From NCBI RefSeq assembly GCF_021869535.1, contig NW_026262712.1, forward strand, positions 68,728,100 to 68,792,099: a stretch of DNA of 64,000 bases, read 5' to 3'. Each line of letters starts with the position of its first letter. Position 1 is the first letter of the stretch. The DNA comes from Mytilus californianus. Its lineage: Eukaryota; Mollusca; Bivalvia; Mytilida; Mytilidae. The notes beneath the pieces were generated by a model. That model ran no database searches, was not told the DNA's origin, and was given only the letters and a program-made list of their open reading frames with translations. Positions 10,531-19,741 of this stretch are shown here, piece after piece. The translations under genes were made by a program, and so were the position numbers.

Positions 10531-12149
10531 TTATGAATTTCGGATTTCCCATTTCTGAGTTTTGAGGTTTTATTCATTAAAAAAGGGTGGATTTTCCAGT
10601 TTTCGGACAATAACTCAAAAACAATTTCACCAATTTGCATGAAACTTGTGTGAATTGTTTATATCTATTGATGTGAGCTCCCTTTAGTTTCTTATAAATT
10701 TCAGGTTTTCCGTTTCCGAGTTTTTGGGTTTTATTCATTAAAAAAGGGGGGATTTTCCAGTTTTCAGACAATAACTCAAAAACAATTTCACCAATTTGCA
10801 AGAAACTTTGGTGAATTGTTTTTTTCTATTGACATGAGCTCCCTTTTGATTTTAATAAATTTTAGACAATACATTCCCGATTTATGGGGTTTTATTCATG
10901 ACAAAAAGGGGGATTTTCCAGTTTTTGGACAATAACTAAAAAATGCTTTCAGCTTTTTTTATGAAACTTTGGTGAATTGTTTATATCTATTTTTGTAAGC
11001 TCCCTTTTCATTTTTATAAATTTTCGATTTTACGTTTCCAAGTTATAAGATTTTATTTGTTTATAGTCTGACAACAGATTTACTAAGTATTGCGCAACAG
11101 TTTATTTGTACATAAATTAGGCTGTTAGTTTTCTCGTTTGAATTGTTTTACATTGTCATTTCGGGGCCATTTATAGCTGACTGTGCGGTATGGGCTTTGC
11201 TCATTGTTGAAGGCCTTACTGTGACCTATAGTTGTTAATTTCTGTGTCATATGGTCTCTTGTGGAGAGTTGTCTCATTGGCAATCATACCACATCTTCTT
11301 TTTTATATTTAAGGTTAAGTTTTGGTGGTCAAGTCCATATCTCAGATACTATAAGCAATAGGTCTATTATATTCGGTGTATGGAAGGACTGTAAGGTGTA
11401 CATGACCAAATGGCAGGTGACATCTGACCTTGACCTCATTTTCATGGTTCAGTGGTTATAGTAAAGTTTTTGTGTTTTGGTCTGTTTTTCTTATACTGTA
11501 TGCAATAGGTCTACTATATTTGGTGTATGGAATGATTGTAAGGTGTACATGTCTAGCTGGCAGGTGTCATCTGACCTTGACCTCATTTTCATGGTTCAGT
11601 AGTCAAAGTTAAATTTTTGAGTTTTGGTCTTTTTTTCTAATACTAAATGCAATAGGTCATATATATTTTGTGTATGGAAACATTTTATGATGTACATGTC
11701 AGTCTCACAGGTTTTATTTGACCTTGACCTCATTTTCACGGTTCATTGCTCAGTGTTAAGTTTTTGTGTTTTGGTCTGTTTTTCTTAATCTATAAGCAAT
11801 AGGTCAACTATATGTTTTGTATGGAAGGATTGTAAGCTGTACATGTCTGCCTGGCATGGTTCATCTGACCTTCACCTCATTTCCATGGTTCATTGGTCAA
11901 TGTTTAGTTTTCTTGGTTAAGTCTGCTTCTTAGAAACTATAAGCAATAGGTCAACTGTATTTAGTATATTGAATGGTTGTAAGGTGTACATGTATTTCTT
12001 GTCAGGTTTATATGACCTTGAATTCATTTTCTTGGATCATGTTGAGTTTATGTGATAGTTGTAGTAAAGCTTTATATTTAGGACTATCAACATGATATCA
12101 ATGATTAGTAAAGAAGGCGCAACATTTCAGCGTGTGCACTCTTGTTTAT

Positions 12150-12345
12150 ACATTATACACCACATTTACTGTTTTTACCCTGATTTTATGGATCACTGAA
12201 CATAGAAATGTCATAATGTGAAATTATAGTACATTCTTAGGTTAAAGTTTTAGGTTAAGGTACATAGCTTACCATGAAGTTGAATTTCATACACATGTTC
12301 ATTATGTGGTGAACTTTTAAATTCAGTGCCAAACTAAGATTTTGA
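12150..12345 (+). repeat. Bivalve repeat, family E, right part
   Basis: TTATGGATCACTGAACATAG and GTTAAGGTACATAGCTTACC, ACCATGAAGTTGAATTTC belong to a repeat I recognise in bivalves. Likely the continuation of 8640-8810, which would make family A an insertion in it. Confidence 0.45.
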
Positions 12346-13035
12346 GCCTGATTACTTGATTGACTAGACATTGACACATGCTAGTGTTTGCCAGGCATGG
12401 TGTCCTGTACTAGGAATTTGTCCTGTACTAAGAACTTTAATAGTGCTCCTGAGTATGAAGTTTTTGTGAAAGTTTAATATTATTGAGATTTTTGCATGAC
12501 ATCCTGTCAACTGCTTGTTGATCATGTTTATAGTGACCGATTTCTTAAAATTAATATCTGACACATTGGTGTTTTGTGAACTTGAAAATAAGTTATTTGA
12601 TAGAATAATAATGTTTTGAGATTATCAAAATAAAAAATATCCCATTTTTACTATTAATAACTAAGTATTAAAAAAAGAAGATTTAGGATATATGTATAAC
12701 CATATATAAAAATGAGACAGCAACCGAACAACACAAAAATAAGAAAAAAAAACAATATAATTTTTTGTATCAATGTTATAATTTCCAACATGTCGAAAGA
12801 ATTCAAGGTATTTCTCATTGAAATAAAACACAAGTGGAACTCTTTCAGAACTATAGAAGCTTAAATATGTTTCGTTTGTTGGCGTTTTGTATAATATATT
12901 GCAAATTCTTGCGAAAAATGGAATGTTATTGTAATTGCCTAAAGTTTTAACATTGATCTATATATATATATATAACTGGGGAAAATACCCAAATGTTATA
13001 AAGAAGAATACATAAATTGATTGTTATATAATATT
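12346..13035. other. No recognisable feature
   Basis: AT-rich; a (TA)n stretch lies near 12958-12973. Nothing coding is supported. Confidence 0.4.
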
Positions 13036-13150
13036 AAATTAGGAAGATGTGGTATATTGCTTATTTGACAACTCTCCATCAGAGACTAAAGGATGTAGGA
13101 GGTTAGCAACTGATAACACTGGACAACCTTCAACAATCAGTACCATAGCT
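13036..13150 (-). repeat. Family B tail fragment (minus orientation)
   Basis: GGAAGATGTGGTATATTGC..GACAACTCTCCATCAGAGAC is the inverse of the common tail end. The 72-residue open frame starting at 13049 reads across it and is not taken as a gene. Confidence 0.6.
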
Positions 13151-13814
13151 ATTTTTATTGAAAATCATATGTTATTGCTACATGTCTGCAAACAATTTTT
13201 TATTATCCATAACTTCGGATTTTATTGGTTCTTTTTCAGAAGGATTGAAATTCATCAATTAGAATAAAAGGAGAAAACAAAGAAACAAGACCAGAATAAA
13301 TTCAAAGACAAAAGTCAGATCAGTTATTATTTTCATCACTCAGTCAATGAATTGAAGTTCTATTAAATATCTCAAGTCAAAAGATATTAAAACCACAATA
13401 ATGACAATGTTCTGTGCTGAATGGCCAAAAAGTGGACTATACATTACAATCACACAATGCTGGATGATAAGAAACTATTAATTTTTTGGGTGGAGGGATA
13501 TCCTGAAAAAAAATAGATTTACGTAAAAAGCTACTAGTATGTTAAGCCTAATAAAAGAGTTTTCATTGATTTCAAATGGGAAAAAATTGTGTTTCAAAAA
13601 AGTATTCTAGAATTCATAAATAAACATATATTGATACTTACATTATCTGCTTTGTTGTTTAAAAGTTTAGTTTTGAACAGTTATAGAACAATATAATTGC
13701 ATTAACATTTCCAAGGAAAAAAAGATATACAACTAAAAAGATTCATCTTAAAACAATTTACTACCAAACAGAATTCATTGTAACATACACACTACTGTAT
13801 ATTTATAATTTGAA
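13151..13814. other. No recognisable feature
   Basis: AT-rich non-coding DNA; nothing recognised. Confidence 0.4.
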
Positions 13815-14035
13815 TCTCATAGGATTTTATTTTGTCCCATGGGATATTAAAAATCCCATGGGATAATTATAGTCCCATGGGATTTTTTTTGTCCCATGGG
13901 ACAACAAATATCCCATGGGACTACAATTATCCCATGGGACCCCAAAAAATCCTATGGGATTTAACCAAAATCCCATGGGATAATGGTTAATCCCATGGGA
14001 TTTGCCTTATCCCATGGGATATTGAAAATCCCATG
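13815..14035. repeat. Array of TCCCATGGGA palindromes at 19-21 bp spacing
   Basis: The 10-bp palindrome TCCCATGGGA starts at 13835, 13854, 13873, 13892, 13911, 13930, 13950 (one mismatch), 13971, 13991, 14010 and 14029 (cut to TCCCATG), preceded by a decayed copy at 13815. Spacings are 19 or 20 bp, once 21. The spacers between palindromes differ in sequence, so this is not an ordinary tandem repeat. Two helical turns per unit would put every site on the same face of the DNA. Function unknown. Confidence 0.9.
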
Positions 14036-14334
14036 TTTTTCTAAATCAAATTACAAAATATATATAATATTATCAGCAGAAAAGCAATGAATTTATTGAA
14101 TCCCATGTAATTCCGCACATTTTGGTTATATACACGACACTGTAGCTGTAAGGAGAGGCGGCGGCGGATTTGCAAATGAGTGTTTTGCAAATTAAAAGTG
14201 TCCAGTGTTATGATACTAATTGTGCACCACTACTGGTCGACTTACTTTTGTACTCATAGAAAGCAGAATTCATACTGAACCTCTCAAATACAAAATAATG
14301 AGTGGTTTCATCGCAATTATCAATAAAGGGTACT

Positions 14335-14550
14335 ACCAAATGTAGGAGGCCTGCTTCTTATCTCGATCTTTCACTCGATATTGTCCCAAATTGACGACGA
14401 CTTCTAACTAGAATCTATGACAAACTTAATGATTTCAACTTACAAATTGTTAACTTCCCATTTGTTATCAGTAGCACATCCTATTTTCTATAGTCTGGCG
14501 TTTAACATCTCAGATAGAACTTTTCGCTTATGCATGTCAATACTATACGT
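14335..14550 (+). pseudogene. Penelope-like reverse transcriptase fragment, decayed
   Basis: With frameshifts allowed, it reads SYLDLSLDI and then YDKLNDFNLQIVNFPF, matching the segment just after the RT catalytic motif in the element at 31290-33170 (SYLDLHLEI, DKRDDFSFPIVN). A TGACGACGACTTC block and in-frame stops show decay. No start, end or target duplication found; a relic. Confidence 0.6.
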
Positions 14551-15370
14551 AATACATTAACGAGGGTGCGTTAATACACAAAAACTGCAACGTCTTATCT
14601 ATCTTTTTTAACCGATTGTGTCCTATTCTCGACTGTTACATTTTGACTGAGTGTGGATTCACATGGCGGATGATGTATGCTTACCAGTAGATGTTTATAC
14701 GATTCCCTCAGGATTTTTTTTGTTTCTTCAATTTATCACTTCAGAATCGATAAACTAGATTTGAAAAAATCGGCACACTACTGGCTCCTTTATTTGAAGC
14801 TTGTATGTGAAGCGTTTTTTTTCAGGGCACAAATTATCTCATTTTGTATTTGCCCATCTATTAGCTTAAAATAACATTACACTTTTTTGTATTTAGTGAT
14901 AAACATGTTCTTAGGTTTGAAAGGTCTTACAGTTTTTCAGGATTTACAGATTTTAATGTTTAAGGTTTTTGACGAAGCGTTCCTGTCTTATTTCGCAAGA
15001 GAGTACCAAGATGGAACAATCTTGTATCGAGATTGTATTTATACAGATAAAGTAGAGGCTGCAGTAATTTACCAATGTTTCCTTGAATATCGTTGGTTTT
15101 TAAAAATGATCATTTTCCTGATTTTAAACAAATTCTTAATGTTGTAGCCGACGTTTTAAAAAAATAGATGTACCTAGTGAAAGTTATTCTAGAGAAACAT
15201 GTGGTGATCACTGACGTTGTTTTCCCACATTTTTTAATGTATTGTTAAACAATTTCTGATATTTTTACAAAACTGCATCTGAAGCGTTTATATATCGGAT
15301 TTAATTCTGTTTTGAGTGGAAAGCTGTTTTTTTTTCTTGGTGTGGAAAATATTGATTTTACCGCACTAAC
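14551..15370. other. Presumed intron or intergenic DNA downstream of the minus-strand exon
   Basis: It contains CACATGGCGGATGATG and other fragments that look repeat-derived. The + strand open frames at 14677-14874 and 14887-15147 show no recognisable domain. I looked here on the minus strand for a counterpart of the exon at 63635-63907 and found none. Confidence 0.35.
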
Positions 15371-15767
15371 CTTGTATCATATCATTTACTTGTCCATCGA
15401 GCTTTTGCTTTTCACTGCTTGTTTCCTTATGTACCTCCATCAATTTTTCAACGTTGTTCGAAAGATTTTGTATAATTTTTTCTTTTTTCTGTAAATCCTT
15501 GCTATAGGTCACCAGCCTGTTTTCAAGACTGGCAATATGTAATTTTTTAGTGTCCATTTCTCTTGTCAAAACTTTGATTTTCTTTTCTGCATGGCGAATT
15601 GATGTTTTATTTAAATCAAATTCCAATTTTAACTCTTGCAATTCTTTTTGAAGGTCTTGTTTCTCCAACTCCAATAAATTTACAGTAAGCTTTTCATCCT
15701 CCAAATCTCCTTGACATTTTCGATAACGCTGTTCAAGTTCAGGATTACTCAAACGAACTTGGTGTTG
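15371..15767 (-). CDS. Coiled-coil exon of a minus-strand gene, paralogous to 60103-60499
   Basis: Internal exon of 397 nt. On the minus strand it follows a TTTTAG acceptor and ends before a GTTAGT donor, entering in phase 0 and leaving in phase 1. It encodes 132 residues beginning QHQVRLSNPELEQR, then almost continuous charged heptads (DLEDEKLTVNLLELEKQDLQ, KKEKIIQNLSNNVEKLMEVH), predicted to be a long parallel coiled coil with no membrane segment or signal peptide. The + strand exon at 60103-60499 has the same length, phases, opening CAA codon and motifs (SELEQR, TYSKEL, KKEKTIQNLS); by eye about half the residues are identical. This indicates a duplicated gene family with the two genes in opposite orientation. 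No CARD, Ig or second coiled-coil partner exon was found for this copy in the window. Coiled coils are common, so function cannot be inferred from it alone. Confidence 0.85.
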
Positions 15768-16440
15768 CTAAAAGATTTCCGAAAAAAAGTATAACATATT
15801 TATTTCTTTTCTGACATAAAGGGTTTCGAATTTCAAAGCAATGGTGGCGTCAATTTATACGTTACGCCTCACTTATCGTGACCGACATCGTGAAAGAGAG
15901 AACGTTACAACTGATTCAGAGTTTAGGAAATTGTCAGAGATATATTTTGATGCACTGATACTGATTGTTTTACAGCTTTGAAGTTATAATACCGTATAGT
16001 ACCGTCAGATTCAAACCTATAAGATACATATTTATTACACATTATTTGTTATGCTAAAAGAAATACCAATGAGGCAATTAAGGATTAATGCAATACAAGC
16101 AAACATAATGTCGCCAACAGAAAAAATGACTTCAAAACAACCCACAGTTATAGCAGAAAATTACAAACAATATTAAAGGTTTACCAACATGAACATCACG
16201 AAAGACAAAAGGTGAGCCTACATGGTCCGAAAGGGTACGCAGTTCCTGGTGTCTAGTGTCATAAAGCGTGTAGCTAATTGCAATATACTATACGGTGATA
16301 AGATATATCGGAATATCATAAACACGAAAAAGATGGCGGAATTAAGGTAACGACAATTGGAACATGTCTATTATCGTCTTAGACACAGATATGGTATAAC
16401 GATAAAAAAAAAGAAATGATTATAACAGGATGCTGTTACG
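15768..16440. other. Presumed intron upstream of the minus-strand exon
   Basis: No further exon recognised. Non-coding AT-rich DNA up to the Helentron-like element. Confidence 0.4.
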
Positions 16441-16550
16441 AAGTCTCCCAAACGAAGCTCCCATAATTCGTAATTCCCAGGGTCGCCTGACATTGGGCAA
16501 AGTCCAGTGAAAATTGGTTTGGTCCAGCAAAGTTATATGCATTAGTGATG

Positions 16551-17510
16551 CCTGGGGACTAACCCTGTATATCATTCAAATCATCTTGGCATGACAAACC
16601 AGAATATATATGGTTTAGGCGTGGGGATCTCGACCACTTACAAGATACTAGAACATTGGGGGTGGGGGAACCCCTGGGGACTGACCCTATACGTCATTCA
16701 AATGTTAGAGACATGACGAACAGGAATATATATGGTTTAGGGGTGGGGATCTCGACCATGTACAATATATTAGAATTTTCTCAAATGGCAGGGGGTCGGG
16801 ATGACCCCTGGGGACTAACCCTGTATATCATTCAAACCATCTTGGCATGACAAACCAGAATATATATGGTTTAGGGGTGGGGATCTTGACCACTTACAAG
16901 ATATTAGAACTTTCTTAAATGGCAGGGGGTGGGGGTGACCCCTGGGGACTAACCCTGTCTTTCATTTGATGTGCTTTATCATGACAAACCAGAATATATA
17001 TGGTTTAGGGGTGGGGATATCGACCATTTACAAGATATTAGAATTTTCTCAAATGGCAGGCGGTCGGGATGACCCCTGGGGACTAACCCTGTATATCATT
17101 CAAACAATCTTAGCATGACAAACCAGAATATATATGGTTTATGGGTGGGGATCTTGACCACTTACAAGATATTAGAACTTTTTTAAATGGCATGGGGTGG
17201 GGGTGACCCCTGGGGACTAACCCTGTATTTCATCTAATGTGCTTTATCATGACAAACCAGAATATATATGGTTTAGGGGTGAGGATCTCGACCATTTACA
17301 AGATATTAGAACTTTCTCAAATGGCAGGGGGTCGCGTTGACCCCTGGGGACTAACCCTGTATATCCTTCAAACCATCTTAGCATGACAAACCAGAATATA
17401 TATGGTTTAGGGGTGGAGATCTTGACCACTTACAAGATATTAGAACTTTCTTAAATGGCATGGGGTGGGGGTGACCCCTTGGGACTAACCCTGTATTTCA
17501 TTTAATGGGC
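16551..17510 (+). repeat. 134-bp tandem core repeats in a 268-bp higher-order pattern
   Basis: CCTGGGGACT or a near copy starts at 16551, 16673, 16807, 16941, 17075, 17209, 17343 and 17477; all spacings after the first are exactly 134 bp. Each unit holds CAGAATATATATGGTTTA. Two unit types alternate from the fourth copy: one has ATATCATTCAAACC and CTTGGCATGAC, the other TTTCATTTGATGTGCTTTAT. Alternation implies that the array grew by amplification of a dimer. Open frames here are shadows of the repeat. Confidence 0.9.
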
Positions 17511-17792
17511 TTTATCATTTAGAACATTTTCAATTAAAAAGATTGTGTCTATCACAAACGGTTTTCAATTTCTAATCATTTGAAAATTTGAAAATATAAA
17601 ATCCCATAGTGTTCTATAGTAAAACCCTCTTTTCTTTTTGCCCCTCAAAGTACCCCTTTATAAACCCCATTGCACAAACAAAACCCTGATTGCACCACTA
17701 GACATGTTAGTCTAACATATCGTGAAACCCTAAGTTAATCTGACAAGCGGTTTTGGAGAACGGGTGCGGACAAGTTCAAATTTAAAAGCGGC

Positions 17793-17841
17793 GGAAGAAG
17801 AAGAAGAAGAAGAAGAAGAAGAAGAAGAAGAAGAAGAAGAA
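17793..17841 (+). repeat. (GAA)n microsatellite
   Basis: About 16 GAA units after AAAAGCGGCG, in the 3' part of the Helentron-like element. On the minus strand it reads as poly-Ser, which is not a gene. Confidence 0.95.
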
Positions 17842-17892
17842 TAAGAACTGAGCAAAAACAATAAGTCTTCCCAAACTTCGTTTGGGAGACTT

Positions 17893-19013
17893 AATAATAT
17901 GATGATGACCTTCGTAAAAAAAATCGAAGAGATGATATAATTTTTGTCATTTGAAACACTCAAAGTAATAGCTTTCTTTTGAGAAGTACCCTAAATTGTG
18001 ATGTCACGATCATTTTCATTGAAAACGTGCAGCATTAAAAAAGTCATTATATTTTCAGCAGGTAACAAATTACAATTAATATATGCTGGATAACGGAGAC
18101 AATTCTTATAAGAGAAGAGGCGTATTAAAACACGTCACTCATCAATGTTTCTTATATACACGGAATACAAAAGGGTTTCGAAAATTTGAATTTACGGACT
18201 ATACAACTATCATGCACTATATGTTATGTCACTGTATATGAAACCTAGCTAATGCTAGTATACTTTTTTTTACTTCAATTAGATTCCAGAATTCTACTTT
18301 TTTGTGCCAATTTCACCAATCAGTAGAATTTTCTGAAATTCAAGTGACATAACAGTAGTAACTTTTTCTGCAAATACTTGTAGCTCTCGCCGTTGTATTA
18401 AACCCCTAAAATGTAGATGACAAATAGTGTTTTGATTTTATATGAAAAGAAAATGGGGTCAAAAATTTACTTTTACAAAATCGGAGAATTGGTTGAGCAT
18501 CAAAAATAGTTAACAATATGCGTGAAAACTCTCGGAATGGTCTTCTGACTGAGTTCCTGCTTTAAACAGATTATGTTGATATGTACAACATAGATTTTAC
18601 TGGTGTATTCTACAATTGTATTTTTTAAGTAACATTCTAAACACAACAGAAAGATTATTTTCCCGATCGACCATCGTTCGTGTTTATTAAAGAACTTCTT
18701 TTGATAATACTTGGGGAAAATGTCTGCATTGCAAGAAATATGGTTATGTGACAGATCTTTAATAAACATCATGGGATAACAATTATAAATTCCCACTTGT
18801 CCACTTTGTAAATTGAACATTATTGGTACTTATTGTTATAAATTTATTTATGTATCGTTTTTAAAATCCGATCACAATAGTGTAGGTATTATGTTTTACG
18901 GATTGTGTGTACATCCATCCGTTTGTGCGTCATTTTGTCCGTCATCCCGTAATAGATTAACGTTTTGGTTTATGGTATTTGACTGTGATGTTCTGTTCAC
19001 ATTAACATGACAT
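17893..19013. other. Mostly unrecognised; repeat remnant at about 18871-19000
   Basis: The piece at 18871-19000 (CATCCATCCGTTTGTGCGTC, TTTGTCCGTCATCCCG) resembles the start of family C. The minus-strand frame at 18500-18820 (106 residues, including a single LSHNHIS string) has no domain I can name and no clear splice context, so it is not called as a gene. Confidence 0.4.
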
Positions 19014-19082
19014 TTTCTATAAAATTGAGAATGGAAATGGGGAATATGTCAAAGAGACAACAACCCGACCAAAGAGCATACA
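19014..19082 (+). repeat. Interspersed repeat fragment, second copy of the 7765-7930 family
   Basis: GAATGGAAATGGGGAATATG, TCAAAGAGACAACAACCCG matches 7780-7825; the copy breaks off after about 70 bp. Confidence 0.7.
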
Positions 19083-19741
19083 AGATCCATATTTCGCGGT
19101 TCATTGGTCATGTTAGGTTTTTGTTTTATGTATTTTGGCAATGAGCTTTAATACGAACTTAAAAATGAATGCCAAAAGAAGGGTTTGGACACAGATTTCA
19201 ATTTACATCGAAACTCATAATGTGAAAATGTGACAAGGTAAAGTGTCCTCTTATCACACATTATTGTGGGAAAAAAAGCTTTCTATCGGCATATCATCCC
19301 ATATTATTAACTACAAATGTTCATTTTTAGATATGAGTAGACCACCGATACTACATGCATTATGCTCTTCGACAAGAACATCGTGTCATATACTGCATAT
19401 AGACATAGGATTTGTGGAATTTGGAAGTTTCGACTTATTACGGTTGTAAAATTTTACCAATCTTGAAGCAACTAACATCGAATTATGATCCCTTGATTCC
19501 TCACCTATATACCATTTTCTCTACCGAAAATTTCAAAATATTAACTATCCATTAATCGGCCAATTATTTGAATTACTGGTAAATTGATAGTTCCTAAATG
19601 CAAGCTTCTTGCATTGCAATTCTAGTGATAGAATAAATCAATCTGTTCTAGTTTATGACACAGGTTACTCTGTGATAGTTGATAATCAATTCCAAATACT
19701 TATCTGCATATACACTGGGGTAAAGCTGATGACCGTAATTG

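Larger units (their letters stand above)
9528..11101 (+). mobile_element. Family C element (161-bp core repeats) inserted in family B
   Basis: It starts TATACACCTGTTTACGGGAC, passes a CCGT microsatellite, then core units marked by ATTTTCCAGTTTT at 10591, 10752 and 10913 (period 161 bp), and ends near CAACAGATTTACTAAGTATT. The first core unit is broken by the family D element at 9762-10530. Starts related to this family occur at 18871 and 58085. Non-coding; open frames reading (SVRP)n come from the microsatellite. Confidence 0.65.
9187..11310 (+). mobile_element. Family B retroelement tail, interrupted (9187-9528 and 11101-11310)
   Basis: The left part (TAGTCTTAGATGCATGA, CAGTAACTGCGAGTACTCTC, CAGGTTAGGGGGAGGGTTGG) and right part (TACATAAATTAGGC, TTATAGCTGACTGTGCGG, GGCAATCATACCACATCTTC) together equal the uninterrupted copy at 27270-27870. 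It sits inside the core array of family A and is itself split by family C. A 5'-truncated copy with a fixed 3' end is what target-primed reverse transcription leaves. Confidence 0.8.
8811..12140 (+). mobile_element. Family A element (147-bp core repeats) with nested insertions
   Basis: It opens with a hairpin (CGAGCCTGCGACTTTTGTCG..), followed by a GAAGGTGGAAGACCTGGATG block and ends near GCGCAACATTTCAGCGTGTG. Core units are recognisable by CCTCATTTTCATGGTTCAGT at 11434, 11581, 11728 and 11875, and a decayed copy near 12022, a period of 147 bp; earlier units lie at about 9003 and 9160. The array is split: 8811-9186 and 11311-12140 belong to it, while 9187-11310 is foreign. Tandem cores between unique ends fit pearl/Helentron-like bivalve elements. 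Open frames in it merely follow the repeat. Confidence 0.7.
16441..17892 (+). mobile_element. Helentron/pearl-like non-autonomous element
   Basis: AAGTCTCCCAAACGAAG (16441-16457) is a perfect inverse of 17876-17892. That right copy forms one arm of a terminal hairpin (17863-17892, loop TTCG). Between lie a 134-bp core array (16551-17510) and a (GAA)n microsatellite (17793-17841). A 5' sequence repeated inside a 3' hairpin, tandem cores and a terminal microsatellite are known features of Helentron-derived HINE and oyster pearl elements. It has no Rep/helicase, so any movement would need help in trans. Confidence 0.65.

Noticed and set aside
13815-14035. CRISPR-like array
   Set aside because: Spaced short palindromes with variable spacers look superficially similar, but the repeat is only 10 bp, the spacers are about 9-10 bp, and the DNA is eukaryotic.
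17730-17963. Minus-strand frame with a poly-Ser run
   Set aside because: It is the (GAA)n microsatellite of the Helentron-like element read on the other strand.
18500-18820. 106-residue minus-strand frame with LSHNHIS, considered as a leucine-rich repeat exon
   Set aside because: Only one such string, no further repeat units, and no clear splice borders.
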